NCBI GenBank assembly: GCA_964507645.1
Contig: CAZDPU010000001.1
Location: forward strand, 1 to 64,000
Source: UBA6624 sp964507645
GTDB lineage: Bacteria; UBP7; UBA6624
Length of the DNA stretch: 64,000 nt
Direction of reading: 5' to 3'
Below, in pieces: positions 1-8,838 of the stretch. The notes under the pieces were generated by a model. It was not told the DNA's origin. It ran no database searches and saw only the letters and a list, made by a program, of their open reading frames with translations. A program made the position numbers and the translations under genes. Positions within the stretch are counted from its first letter, which is position 1. Every line of letters starts with the position of its first letter.

Positions 1-165
1 CACAACACCAACACCAAAGAAATTACTTTGATCAGCTACCCCATCTTCCTCAGTTTTTGAATGATAGGCTGCAACTGTAAATGTGGAAATGATTTTTTCA
101 TTGCATGTTTCTGCATAAAGGCTAAAGCAGTTAAAAATAATCAATAAAAATAGTATTTTTTTCAT
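1..165 (-). CDS. Secreted hypothetical protein, N-terminal fragment
   Basis: The reading frame starts at an ATG at 165 and runs off the left edge of the window. The first 55 residues begin MKKILFLLIIFNCFSLYAET, a clear cleavable signal peptide with an LYA-ET type cleavage site, so the product is exported. A strong Shine-Dalgarno (AAGGAG, complement of 171-176) overlaps the stop codon of the upstream sugar dehydrogenase-like gene, so the two are probably co-transcribed and coupled. The visible mature part is too short to assign a family. Confidence 0.75.
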   Translation of the reverse strand, partial: MKKILFLLIIFNCFSLYAETCNEKIISTFTVAAYHSKTEEDGVADQSNFFGVGVV

Positions 166-174
166 AGGTTCTCC

Positions 175-1278
175 TTATGGCGCTAATTTCACTATTGTTC
201 CCCAATGTGTGATTAGGTAGAGTTCTCCTTCTTTATCTTCTGCGAAAGATGTAATAGACCCCTCAAATTCATCTCCGTTCCACATCATTGTCAATTTTTC
301 CATCTTTTGATTTTCATTTTTTATGTTTATTGTGTATGCTGACCCTGAAGCATAGTCTGCAAATATGTATTTTTCTTTAAGATTTTCAATCTTCTTTCCC
401 CTATAAACATAACCCCCTGTTATTGAGACTCCCTCTTTGTGGCTATAGACATAAAAAGGTATGTCTAACCCTTTCTTTAGACAGTTTTTTGGAGGGTCGT
501 AACATTCTTTTCCTTCCATGATGTTCCACCCGAAATTAATGCTGGTTTTTTCGAAGGAAGATTTATGAATTTCTTCCCATTTATTTTGTCCAACATCTGC
601 AATCCATAATTCGTTTGTAATTTTGTCGAAAGAGAATCTCCAAGGGTTCCTGAGGCCCCAATGAAGTATTTCTTTGTTTGGTTTATCCGTGTTGTAAAAA
701 GGGTTTTTTTCAGGAATTTTATATTTCTGTTCCTGCCTTGGGGTGGGTTCAATTCTCAACATTGACCCAAGATAAGTTGATTTGTTTTGTCCATGTTTTC
801 TTGGATCTCCTCCAGCACCTCCGTCCCCCATTCCTATATAAAGGTAGTTATCCGGCCCAAAAACTATATATCCTCCGTTGTGGTTTGCCCAAGGTTGAGG
901 GATTTCCATAAGTACAATTTCTTTCGAAACTATTGGTTTGTTTGTTTTTGGATCTATTGGAAATCCAGAAACAACAGTTCTTCCATCTTCTTTTGCTGTG
1001 TAGTTTACAAAAACCCAATTTTCCGAAGGTGTATTTTTTGGACCGATGGCAATTGAAAGCAAGCCTTTTTCTCCGCCACTTGTAATTTTTTCCCTGATGT
1101 CAAGCCATATTTCTCCAGGTTTTTCATTATCTATCTTTTTCACAGTTCCTCTTTGTTCAACAATGAGAATTTCATCATCAAACCAACTCATATGTATTGG
1201 GTATTCAAAATTTCCTGCAATAAATTCAACATTAACTTCAGAAAAAAACAAAAACAAAACAAATGCGAAAATATTCAT
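175..1278 (-). CDS. Secreted PQQ-dependent sugar dehydrogenase-like protein (glucose/sorbosone dehydrogenase fold)
   Basis: A 367-residue protein with a hydrophobic N-terminal signal peptide and a six-bladed propeller of the soluble glucose dehydrogenase / YliI / HHIP-like family. Diagnostic segments are ANHNGG with the active-site His near residue 133, FGPDNYLYIGMGDGGAGGDP directly after it, then GLRNPWRFSFD and FADYASG. Family members oxidise aldoses using pyrroloquinoline quinone and calcium in the periplasm; the actual substrate cannot be read from sequence. It precedes another exported protein on the same strand. Only 24 bp separate its start from the divergent membrane gene at 1303, leaving almost no room for separate promoters. 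Confidence 0.85.
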   Translation of the reverse strand: MNIFAFVLFLFFSEVNVEFIAGNFEYPIHMSWFDDEILIVEQRGTVKKIDNEKPGEIWLDIREKITSGGEKGLLSIAIGPKNTPSENWVFVNYTAKEDGRTVVSGFPIDPKTNKPIVSKEIVLMEIPQPWANHNGGYIVFGPDNYLYIGMGDGGAGGDPRKHGQNKSTYLGSMLRIEPTPRQEQKYKIPEKNPFYNTDKPNKEILHWGLRNPWRFSFDKITNELWIADVGQNKWEEIHKSSFEKTSINFGWNIMEGKECYDPPKNCLKKGLDIPFYVYSHKEGVSITGGYVYRGKKIENLKEKYIFADYASGSAYTINIKNENQKMEKLTMMWNGDEFEGSITSFAEDKEGELYLITHWGTIVKLAP

Positions 1279-1302
1279 AATTATTAGTGTAAACTTTTTT
1301 CA

Positions 1303-1659
1303 ATGAACAATAATTTTTTTCTATTCCTTTTGGTTATTTGCTGGGTGAATGTTTTGACTTTTGAAAAAAGAGCAAAAGAATGTGTCTTGAATAGCAGGTG
1401 GGCAAAGTGGAAAGGAATTCCTGTTTACAAAATTGGGTGGTTTGTTTATCCTCTTATTTTTTTCTTTTGGTTTTTTTCAAATTCTTTTTTTGAAGACTAC
1501 AAGGAAATTTTAAGATGGGGAATTTCTGCTGGTTTATTTGTTTCAAGCACAAGGCAAGCATGGGGTTTGAGGTGGCTTGATGATCCTTGTGCCGCTTGTC
1601 TTTCCGGTCATTTTTGTAATTTGCTTATAATTCTAATTCTTGCCTTTAGGCTAGTTTGA
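1303..1659 (+). CDS. Small polytopic membrane protein with a CAAC motif
   Basis: 118 residues, very hydrophobic, with about three membrane segments (residues 2-18, 45-60 and 103-117). Before the last helix is DDPCAACLSGHFC, a CxxC pair plus a further Cys. A Cys pair next to a membrane helix recalls thiol-disulfide membrane proteins such as VKOR/DsbB, but the rest of those domains is not present and I do not assign the family. The stop codon lies 2 bp before the likely ispH ATG at 1662, so the two genes are probably one transcript. Possible roles in redox or metal handling are speculation. Confidence 0.6.
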   Translation: MNNNFFLFLLVICWVNVLTFEKRAKECVLNSRWAKWKGIPVYKIGWFVYPLIFFFWFFSNSFFEDYKEILRWGISAGLFVSSTRQAWGLRWLDDPCAACLSGHFCNLLIILILAFRLV

Positions 1660-1661
1660 AA

Positions 1662-2600
1662 ATGGATAAATTTGAAATAAAAATAGCCCAACCGAGAGGT
1701 TTTTGTGCAGGTGTTGATAGGGCCATTGAGATTGTTGAACAAGCCATTGATATTTTTGGAAGCCCTATCTATGTAAGACACGAAATTGTTCACAATCAAA
1801 GAGTGGTTGATGACCTAAGGGAAAAAGGTACTGTTTTTATTGAGGATATTAATGATGTTCCTGATGATTCAATTTTGATATTTAGTGCTCATGGAACAGG
1901 AAAGGAATTGTTAAAAAGAGCAAGATCTAGAAAACTTAAAGTCATTGATGCAGCCTGTCCTTTAGTTACAAAGGTACACATGGAAGCAATTAAATATTTT
2001 CAACAAGGTTTTTCGATAGTTTTGATTGGACATGAGGGACATATAGAGGTTGAGGGCACTATGGGCCAATTACCAGAAGGAGAGATTAAGCTTGTTGAAA
2101 CAGTTGAAGACATAGAGGCTCTTGATTTTTCAGAAGATGAGAATGTGGCAGTTATCACACAAACAACTTTAAGTGTTGATGACACTTTTGAAATTATGCA
2201 ATCGTTGAAAGAGAAATATGTGAATTTGATAACTCCAAAAGCGGATGATATTTGTTATGCAACTCAAAATAGGCAGGATGCTGTAAAAAGCCTTGCTAAA
2301 GAATGTGATTTGATTCTTGTTCTTGGCGCTAAAAATTCAAGCAATAGCAATAGATTACGAGAGGTTGGAGAAAAATGTGGAATCAATTCTTATCTTATTG
2401 ACGATGCTTCACAGTTAAAGGCTTCATGGCTTGAAGGTGTTTCTTCGGTCGGTGTCACTGCAGGAGCTTCTGCTCCTGAGGTTTTAATAGATGATCTGAT
2501 TTCAAAATTAGTGAATTCTGGAGGAAGTTTTCCTAAGTTTAAAAAAGGGAAGGTTGAGAAGGTCTCTTTTCCGTTACCTCTTGAAATCCAAGGTCAGTAG
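1662..2600 (+). CDS. ispH: 4-hydroxy-3-methylbut-2-enyl diphosphate reductase IspH (LytB)
   Basis: Catalyses the last step of the MEP pathway, reducing HMBPP to IPP and DMAPP with a [4Fe-4S] cluster in the cytosol. About 312 residues. The three cluster cysteines are in GFCAGV, DAACPLV and DDICYATQNRQDAV. The substrate-binding histidines are in VRHEIVH, SAHG and GHEGHIEVEGTMGQ, and the catalytic Glu is in EVEGT. The C-terminal GASAPE motif is present. An in-frame TTG at 1656 is an alternative start. IPP from this enzyme would feed the polyprenyl synthase at 33267. A small departure is SAHGTG where many homologues have SAHGVS. Confidence 0.97.
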   Translation: MDKFEIKIAQPRGFCAGVDRAIEIVEQAIDIFGSPIYVRHEIVHNQRVVDDLREKGTVFIEDINDVPDDSILIFSAHGTGKELLKRARSRKLKVIDAACPLVTKVHMEAIKYFQQGFSIVLIGHEGHIEVEGTMGQLPEGEIKLVETVEDIEALDFSEDENVAVITQTTLSVDDTFEIMQSLKEKYVNLITPKADDICYATQNRQDAVKSLAKECDLILVLGAKNSSNSNRLREVGEKCGINSYLIDDASQLKASWLEGVSSVGVTAGASAPEVLIDDLISKLVNSGGSFPKFKKGKVEKVSFPLPLEIQGQ

Positions 2601-2610
2601 TTCAGGATTT

Positions 2611-3000
2611 TTAAAGACACGATATTATTTCAGTTTTTTTTGGAGTTGAATACAGCACTGCCTTTTGGTTAAATAGTTTGCCTAATGCAACAATCACATC
2701 TTTTTTGATATCTTCGACTGTAAAGCTTTCTTCTTTGTGGTTTTTTAATCCACAATTTGTTTTATAGCAATTCAAATGCAATTCCTTTAATTTTGATTCA
2801 AGAATCCTGTTGGTTTTTTTATTTTTTTCTATTGTTTCTTTTTTCCCAAAAGGGTTCCATGCGGTAATGATCCCAAATGTTTTTTTGCTTAGGGTTTTAC
2901 ACGCCCCTCTTTCATTGACTTTAAAAGAAACTAAAACTTCTTTATCATTTTTCACCCAGTATTCACTTTGGTAATATTCTGGAGGAATTTTTTTATTCAT
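2611..3000 (-). CDS. DUF3293 domain protein
   Basis: A 129-residue soluble protein. The signature pieces of DUF3293 are visible in order: a central ITAWNPFG motif (residues 45-52), a downstream N-R-x-L-x-x-x-L helix, an EESF motif near residue 90, and LGKLFNQKAVLY near the C-terminus, corresponding to the family's 'GRxFGQxAV' block. The biochemical function of the family is not known to me. The start ATG overlaps the stop of the upstream symporter gene by 4 bp (2997-3000), so the two are translationally coupled; whether they share a function is unclear. Confidence 0.8.
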   Translation of the reverse strand: MNKKIPPEYYQSEYWVKNDKEVLVSFKVNERGACKTLSKKTFGIITAWNPFGKKETIEKNKKTNRILESKLKELHLNCYKTNCGLKNHKEESFTVEDIKKDVIVALGKLFNQKAVLYSTPKKTEIISCL

Positions 3001-4184
3001 TCAGTTGCGGAATCAACAACTGCGGCTCCAATCGAATCTCCCCAAACATTAACCGCTGTTCTGAACCTATCTAAAAACCAATCAACTCCAATTATTAAGC
3101 CAACACCCTCCAAAGGCAATCCAACTGCTGTTAAAACTAAAGACATTGTGACAAGTCCTGCTTGGGGTATTCCCGCAGCTCCAATACTTGCAAGCGTAGC
3201 CGTAAGTGCGATGATTATTACTTGACTTAAATCAAGATTCATGTTGTATGCTTGTGCTATAAAAACAACTGCAACTGCTTCATACAATGCTGTACCATCC
3301 ATGTTTATTGTTGCGCCCAAAGGAAGTACAAATTTACGTGTGTTTTTTGAAACTTTTGCCTTTTTGACACAGTTCATGGTTAAGGGCAATGTTGCACTGC
3401 TGCTTCCTGTTGATAGGGCATTTAGCAAAGCAGGACCCATTGTTTTAAAGTAATCCTTTATTTTTCTTTTTGTTTTTAAGAAGATAACCGGAAGGGTGAT
3501 TGTTGAGTGTATTAAAAGACCTAAGAAAACGACAATCATGTAGCTCATTACAAAATTCAAAGACTCAAGTCCCCTTGTTGCAATCGTGTTGCCAATAAGT
3601 GCAAAAATCCCATACGGGGTTAAATAAATAACCCACATTGTCATCTTTAAAACAGCTTCAAACATTGATTCGAAAAAACTAGCTGCAGGTTCTCCTTTTT
3701 TCCCTGTTAGCCCAATAGAGAAGCCCAAAAGTAAAGAAAAGATGATTATTGGAAGTATTTTCCCTTGTGCTAGTGATTCCATAGGGTTTGTTGGAATAAA
3801 CGAATAAAGAAGTTCTTTAACTGTAGTTCCATTTTTGACTACATCTGGAGCGACAAGACTTACTCCCTCTAGGTTTAACCCTTGTCCAGGTTGCATGCTT
3901 ATTACTAAAAATAAACCCAAAATGACAGCAAAAAATGTAGTTAAAAGGTAGTATCCAAAAGTCTTTAAAGCTAATTTTTTTGCTTGAGATTTTCCACTTT
4001 TCAATGCAGAGATTGCTCCTGTTGTCATTGAAAAAAGAACAAGAGGAACGATGAGCATTTTCAAAAGCCTCATAAACATCTCTCCTATCGGAGATATCAA
4101 GATTGAGAATTCTGGAAATTGCCAACCAGCAATTATCCCCAAAACCATTCCGATAGCTATTTTTGTTGTTAGAGATTGTTTCAT
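2997..4184 (-). CDS. Dicarboxylate/amino acid:cation symporter (DAACS family, GltP/DctA-like)
   Basis: 395 residues with the DAACS layout: eight membrane helices plus two re-entrant hairpins. The serine-rich hairpin motif (STGSSSATLP, about residue 260) and the NMDGTALYE motif of helix 7 (about residue 293) are intact; in GltPh-type proteins these bind substrate and sodium. Likely imports glutamate, aspartate or C4-dicarboxylates across the inner membrane, with the exact substrate undetermined. It is followed by the DUF3293 gene with a 4-bp overlap. It diverges from the CPBP-like gene with only 39 bp between starts; a TACAAT -10-like box sits about 20 bp upstream of its ATG, implying a very short leader. 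Confidence 0.93.
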   Translation of the reverse strand: MKQSLTTKIAIGMVLGIIAGWQFPEFSILISPIGEMFMRLLKMLIVPLVLFSMTTGAISALKSGKSQAKKLALKTFGYYLLTTFFAVILGLFLVISMQPGQGLNLEGVSLVAPDVVKNGTTVKELLYSFIPTNPMESLAQGKILPIIIFSLLLGFSIGLTGKKGEPAASFFESMFEAVLKMTMWVIYLTPYGIFALIGNTIATRGLESLNFVMSYMIVVFLGLLIHSTITLPVIFLKTKRKIKDYFKTMGPALLNALSTGSSSATLPLTMNCVKKAKVSKNTRKFVLPLGATINMDGTALYEAVAVVFIAQAYNMNLDLSQVIIIALTATLASIGAAGIPQAGLVTMSLVLTAVGLPLEGVGLIIGVDWFLDRFRTAVNVWGDSIGAAVVDSATE

Positions 4185-4223
4185 GATTTCGAAATATGAT
4201 TGTACTAATTATTACGATGCCTT

Positions 4224-5024
4224 ATGTTTAAGTTAGTCAATTGTTCTTTAGTCATCTTCACGATTTCTTGCATACTTATTGTTTTGGATGATTTAAATAG
4301 TTTCCAGCTTGGAAATTCTTTGATGTTTTTGTCTTTAGTTTTAATTTATTTTTCTAAAAAAAATGAATTTAAAAATTATTTCTTTTTGGCGATTTCATTT
4401 TATATGGCGCATTATGCTGATATAAATACGAATCTTGACATTGGCAATATTGTTTTATTAACATCAGTGTTTTTTTTAATGGTTTGGGTGCCGGCAAGGT
4501 TTTCTTCAGGGTTGATTACTTTTGATTTTAAATTTCAAAAATGGAACAAACAGCAATTTTCATGGTTTTTGAAAACTGGTTTTCTTGCATTGGTAATCCT
4601 CTATTTTTATTTTAATGATGCATTAACAGCTGGGGGTTTGCCGGTTCACAGAAGCTGGTCAATTGACGGGGGAACAGGGCTTCCTTTGGATATTGTTAGC
4701 CTTGAGAAGAATTTAATTCTTTTTGGCGCTTGTATGCTTTTAGGCTGCTGGGATGAGATATTTTTTATCAATACTGTTTTGGCAATATTCAAAAAATCAA
4801 ATCCATTTTGGCTTGCAAATTTTTGCCAATCTCTTCTATTTGCTTCCTTTCTTTATGAGTTGGCATTTCAGGACTGGGGTCCTTTAATGATTATTCTTTT
4901 TGCTATCGTTCAAGGGAATATATTGAAAAAAACACATGATCTGGTTTATGTTATATGTCTGCATTTATTTGCAGATACTATTTTATTTTTTTATATCTTG
5001 AATGGCCACTATTCTTTTTTCTAG
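4224..5024 (+). CDS. CPBP (CAAX protease / bacteriocin-processing) family-like membrane protein, probably non-canonical
   Basis: 266 residues with seven or eight hydrophobic segments. The second half follows the CPBP plan: a helix with CWDEIFFINTVL where active members have EExxxR, then a helix with FCQSLLFASFLYE where FxxxN/H is expected, then LHLFADTI matching HxxxN/D. The first glutamate is Asp, the Arg is Asn, and the motif-2 His is not obvious, so intramembrane protease activity is doubtful. The gene shares a palindromic CTAG stop tetramer with the convergent phosphatase gene. Family assignment is by motif spacing only. Confidence 0.55.
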   Translation: MFKLVNCSLVIFTISCILIVLDDLNSFQLGNSLMFLSLVLIYFSKKNEFKNYFFLAISFYMAHYADINTNLDIGNIVLLTSVFFLMVWVPARFSSGLITFDFKFQKWNKQQFSWFLKTGFLALVILYFYFNDALTAGGLPVHRSWSIDGGTGLPLDIVSLEKNLILFGACMLLGCWDEIFFINTVLAIFKKSNPFWLANFCQSLLFASFLYELAFQDWGPLMIILFAIVQGNILKKTHDLVYVICLHLFADTILFFYILNGHYSFF

Positions 5025-5491
5025 CTATTTTTTTCAAGATTTTTAATAAGATTTTCAGTACATTTGTAAACTATTTGGAAAACATTTTCAAATCCATCTT
5101 CTCCACCATAGTAGGGATCTGGAACATCCGGATTTTGTTTATTTTTTTCAAAATCTCTCATTAGTTTGATTTTGTTTTTTTCCCCAGGTTCTTTTGCAAG
5201 AATCTCAAGGTCATTTTTATTTTTTCTATCCATTGCGATAATTAAATCAAAATCTTGAAAGTCGTTTGTTTTGAATTGTCTAGACCTGCTAGTTAGATTG
5301 ATATTGTGTTTTTTTGCCACCTCTCTCATCCTGGGGTCTGCCATTTGCCCAACATGCCAACTTCCCGTTCCACAGGATTTTGAAACAAGAAAACCCTCAA
5401 AGCCCTTTTTTTTGACAATTGAATTAAAAATAGCCTCACCAAGAGGTGATCTGCATATGTTTCCAAGGCAAACAAATAATACTTTCCTCAT
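5021..5491 (-). CDS. Low-molecular-weight protein tyrosine phosphatase
   Basis: 156 residues, the normal length. The P-loop CLGNICRSP starts at Cys8 with Arg14, and the general-acid Asp lies in DVPDPYYGG near residue 120. Members dephosphorylate phosphotyrosine or small phosphate esters; bacterial ones often act on exopolysaccharide tyrosine kinases, but no such kinase is in this window. A TATAAT box 11 bp before the ATG (minus strand) would place transcription start only a few bases upstream, suggesting a nearly leaderless mRNA. It is divergent from sufC. Confidence 0.93.
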   Translation of the reverse strand: MRKVLFVCLGNICRSPLGEAIFNSIVKKKGFEGFLVSKSCGTGSWHVGQMADPRMREVAKKHNINLTSRSRQFKTNDFQDFDLIIAMDRKNKNDLEILAKEPGEKNKIKLMRDFEKNKQNPDVPDPYYGGEDGFENVFQIVYKCTENLIKNLEKNS

Positions 5492-5534
5492 TTTTTTATA
5501 GAATTATATTTGTTGTTTTATGGAGAATGTAGAT

Positions 5535-6302
5535 ATGTTGAATATAGAGAATCTTAAAGTGTCTGTTGGAGACAAGCAGGTTTTAAAGGGTGTTGACATC
5601 GAGGTTAAAAAAGGAGAAGTTCATGCAATCATGGGTCCAAATGGCTCAGGAAAGAGTACTTTGGCATATTCTTTAATGGGGCATCCTCTTTATGAAATAA
5701 ATTCTGGAAGTGTTCTTTTTGATGGAGAGGATATTATTGATTTTGAGCCTCATGAAAAAGCTCAAAAAGGATTGTTTTTAGCATTTCAATATCCAATGGA
5801 GATTCCCGGTCTTCAGATGGAGAGTTTTCTAAGAAGTGCTGTTTCTGCCGTAAAGGGCAAAGAGGAAACAAAAGATGTTTTTGAATTTCATAGAAAGGTT
5901 TTGAAAGAGATGAGGTATTTGGGAATTGATGAATCTTTTGCTAACAGATATCTGAACGATGGTTTTTCCGGCGGAGAAAAAAAGAGAGCAGAGGTTTTGC
6001 AAATGCTTTTATTGGAGCCAACAATGGCTATTCTTGATGAGACTGATTCAGGCTTAGATATTGATGCAATCAAAATCGTTGCAAAGGGAGTTAACCGCTT
6101 GAAAGACAAAGGAATGTCTATTTTAATAATCACACATTATCAAAGAATTCTTGATTACATTTGTCCAGATAGAGTTAGTGTTTTGAGTGGTGGAAAAATA
6201 CTAAAAACCTCTGGTCCAGAATTAGCAAAGGAGTTAGAAAAAACAGGATATAAGAATTTTTCATCAAAAAAAGATTCATCTGATTTGTCTGTTGATTTTT
6301 AA
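5535..6302 (+). CDS. sufC: SufC, Fe-S cluster assembly ATPase
   Basis: ABC-type ATPase of the SufBCD scaffold. Walker A GPNGSGKST is at residues 34-42; the signature FSGGEKKRAE and Walker B MAILDETDSGLD are intact. I start the gene at the ATG at 5535 rather than the in-frame ATG at 5520, because a GGAG Shine-Dalgarno sits at 5522-5525, inside the longer version, while nothing precedes 5520. First gene of sufCBDSU; its TAA overlaps the sufB ATG. A TATAGAAT -10-like box lies about 30 bp upstream. No SufR or IscR-type regulator is adjacent. Confidence 0.97.
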   Translation: MLNIENLKVSVGDKQVLKGVDIEVKKGEVHAIMGPNGSGKSTLAYSLMGHPLYEINSGSVLFDGEDIIDFEPHEKAQKGLFLAFQYPMEIPGLQMESFLRSAVSAVKGKEETKDVFEFHRKVLKEMRYLGIDESFANRYLNDGFSGGEKKRAEVLQMLLLEPTMAILDETDSGLDIDAIKIVAKGVNRLKDKGMSILIITHYQRILDYICPDRVSVLSGGKILKTSGPELAKELEKTGYKNFSSKKDSSDLSVDF

Positions 6303-7717
6303 TGAGTAAAGAAGAAAGTTTCAGTCAGGATTTTTCCGAATTTGATAATTATCAATTCGGACATCATGACAAAGTAAAACATATCGCTTCAACGGGGAAG
6401 GGGATATCAAGGGATGTTGTTTCAAAGATATCTGAATTAAAGAATGAACCCTCCTGGATGACTGATATTCGACTCAAGGCTTATGAGGTTTTTGAAAAAA
6501 AACCAATGCCCTCATGGGGCCCAGATTTAAGCGAAATAAATTTTGAAGAATTCACTTATTTCATAAGATCTACCGAAAAAGAAAGCGATCAGTGGGAAGA
6601 CATGCCGCAAGAAATTCTTGATACTTTTGACAAGTTGGGAATTCCTGAGGCTGAAAAAAAGTTTTTAGCGGGAGCAAGTGCACAATACGAAAGTGAAGCT
6701 GTCTACCACAAGCTTAATGAAGAGCTTGGAAAACAAGGGGTTATTTTTTTAACAATGGACCAGGCTGTAAAAGATGAACCTGAATTAGTAAAAAAATATT
6801 TTGGCTCTGTAATACCTGCTTCAGACAATAAGTTTTCCGCTCTTAACACTGCTGTTTGGTCTGGAGGTTCTTTCATCTATGTGCCTCCTGGCGTTGAGGT
6901 TAACACGCCATTACAGACTTATTTCAGGATAAATGAAGAAGAATTTGGCCAATTTGAAAGAACTTTAATTATTGCAGATGAAGGAGCTAAGGTTGTTTAT
7001 AACGAAGGTTGCTCTGCCCCCAAATGGGCAAAATCTTCATTGCATGCTGCTGTTGTTGAGCTGGTTGCACTTGATAATTCACGTATCGACTACCAAACAA
7101 TTCAGAATTGGTATAAAAACATTTACAACCTTGTTACAAAAAGAGCTGTTGCAAAAAAGAATGCAACTGTTACTTGGCTGGACATAAATGTTGGTTCTCG
7201 AATAACAATTAAATATCCAAGTGTGATGATGATGGGAGAGGGTGCCAGGGGCGAAGTTCAGTCTATAGCTTTTGCAAATGAAGAACAGCTTCAGGATTCT
7301 GGTGCAAAAATGATTCATGGAGCTCCAAATACAACAAGTGTTGTTACTAGCAAAAGCATTTCAAAAGGCACCGGCAGGTCTTCTTATAGGGGTTTGGTTA
7401 AGGTTTTAAAAGGTGCAAAAAATTCTTCTTGCAGGGTTGAATGTGATGCTCTTTTGATTAATGAGGAAAGTAGAACTGATACATATCCAGTTATGGATAT
7501 ATCTGAAGATGATACACAGATCGCACATGAAGCAAGTGTTTCAAAAGTAAATGAGGATCAGATTTTTTATTTGCAGAGCAGGGGTATTCCAGAAATTGAT
7601 GCAATGAAAATGGTTGTTAACGGTTTCTTAGAGCCCATGGTTAAAAAGCTGCCTCTTGAATATTCTGTTGAGTTTCAACGTCTTGTTGAACTGGAATTAG
7701 AAGGCTCTGTTGGATGA
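6302..7717 (+). CDS. sufB: SufB, Fe-S cluster scaffold subunit
   Basis: 471 residues, full length for SufB. Characteristic segments include SGGSFIYVPPGV, the EGCSAPKW stretch, and the C-terminal YLQSRGIPEIDAMKMVVNGF. With SufC and SufD it forms the SufBC2D complex on which clusters are assembled in the cytosol. Start and stop overlap its neighbours (TAATG with sufC, ATGA with sufD), showing tight translational coupling. Confidence 0.98.
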   Translation: MSKEESFSQDFSEFDNYQFGHHDKVKHIASTGKGISRDVVSKISELKNEPSWMTDIRLKAYEVFEKKPMPSWGPDLSEINFEEFTYFIRSTEKESDQWEDMPQEILDTFDKLGIPEAEKKFLAGASAQYESEAVYHKLNEELGKQGVIFLTMDQAVKDEPELVKKYFGSVIPASDNKFSALNTAVWSGGSFIYVPPGVEVNTPLQTYFRINEEEFGQFERTLIIADEGAKVVYNEGCSAPKWAKSSLHAAVVELVALDNSRIDYQTIQNWYKNIYNLVTKRAVAKKNATVTWLDINVGSRITIKYPSVMMMGEGARGEVQSIAFANEEQLQDSGAKMIHGAPNTTSVVTSKSISKGTGRSSYRGLVKVLKGAKNSSCRVECDALLINEESRTDTYPVMDISEDDTQIAHEASVSKVNEDQIFYLQSRGIPEIDAMKMVVNGFLEPMVKKLPLEYSVEFQRLVELELEGSVG

Positions 7718-8835
7718 AGCAATTTTCTTGGCCTGATAGAACAAATGAATATTGGAGAAGAGCTTCTTTCCTCAAACCTCCTCAAGATTTTAAAATAAGT
7801 GATATTTCTCCTGTAGAAAAATGGGAAATTTTACCAGATTTAAATGCTCATATTTCTTTTAGCAACGGCAATCTTATAGATCAAGATTTAAAGGAAGGGG
7901 TTTTCATAAAATCGATAAATCCAAATGACTCTTTAGATAGGCCTGGTTCTATACCTGGTGGAGAATCTTGGAACCAATGGACTATTTCAAATGGAAATGT
8001 TTACCAGATTGATATTGATGATAGTTTCCCTGAAAACGAACCTTTGGTTATAAGAGAGAAGGTTTCTCCTGAAGGCAAGGTTAGTTCAAATTATTTTTTC
8101 TGCAATATTAAAAAAAATATTAATCTTTCAATTTATTACCTTGTAGAAGGGAGCGGAGAAGGTTTTCATTCTGGGGGTTTTACCATTGTTTTAGATTCTT
8201 CTTCAGATTTAAAATTAATGCATATCCAAGATATTTCAAAAAAAACTGATGCTAGATTTAATTGGGAGATTAAAAATAACAAAAAAACTAATTCAGAATG
8301 GAATTTGGCTGCTCTGGGTGGAAGAAACGTAAGGCATGAGTGCAGGCTTGAATTACAAAAAGAATCTAGTTCATCTCTAAAGGGTGTTTATGTTCCTTAT
8401 GCTGGACAAAGGCATGAGTTTCAAACCCAGCAAAATCACAAGGAAGGTGATTCAACCAGCGATCTTTTGTTAAAAGGTGCTGTTGGTTCCGGCTCAAGAG
8501 GTATTTTTCAAGGAATGATAAATATTAGACCTGAAGCTCAGAAAAGTAATGCATATCAAACAAATCGAAACCTTTCATTGTCTAGAAATGCAAGAATTGA
8601 AACCATTCCCGGACTTGAAATCGAAGCAAATGATGTTAAATGTTCTCATGGAGCAACGGTTAGCAAGATTGATCCTTACTCCCTTTTTTATCTGTCTTCT
8701 AGAGGGATAGAGAAAAACGAAGCGGCTAAGCTTTTAGCAGAGGGGTTTTTTTACGAAGTATCTGATAATTTTCCAAAAGAAATCAGATCTGTTGTTAATG
8801 AAAATATCAACAAAAGACTTTTAGAGGCTTTCTGA
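7714..8835 (+). CDS. sufD: SufD, Fe-S cluster assembly subunit
   Basis: 373 residues, SufB/SufD family, with the variable N-terminal half and a conserved right-handed beta-helix core: EIEANDVKCSHGATVSKID followed by LFYLSSRGIEKNEAAKLLAEGF near the C-terminus. The conserved His of the SufD helix is in the CSHGAT motif. Between sufB (4-bp overlap) and sufS (3-bp gap), so position supports SufD rather than a second SufB. Confidence 0.96.
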   Translation: MKQFSWPDRTNEYWRRASFLKPPQDFKISDISPVEKWEILPDLNAHISFSNGNLIDQDLKEGVFIKSINPNDSLDRPGSIPGGESWNQWTISNGNVYQIDIDDSFPENEPLVIREKVSPEGKVSSNYFFCNIKKNINLSIYYLVEGSGEGFHSGGFTIVLDSSSDLKLMHIQDISKKTDARFNWEIKNNKKTNSEWNLAALGGRNVRHECRLELQKESSSSLKGVYVPYAGQRHEFQTQQNHKEGDSTSDLLLKGAVGSGSRGIFQGMINIRPEAQKSNAYQTNRNLSLSRNARIETIPGLEIEANDVKCSHGATVSKIDPYSLFYLSSRGIEKNEAAKLLAEGFFYEVSDNFPKEIRSVVNENINKRLLEAF

Positions 8836-8838
8836 CCC

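Noticed and set aside
678..1306. Plus-strand open frames of 77-89 residues inside the sugar dehydrogenase-like gene
   Set aside because: Antisense to a protein with clear family motifs and overlapping each other; no start signals.
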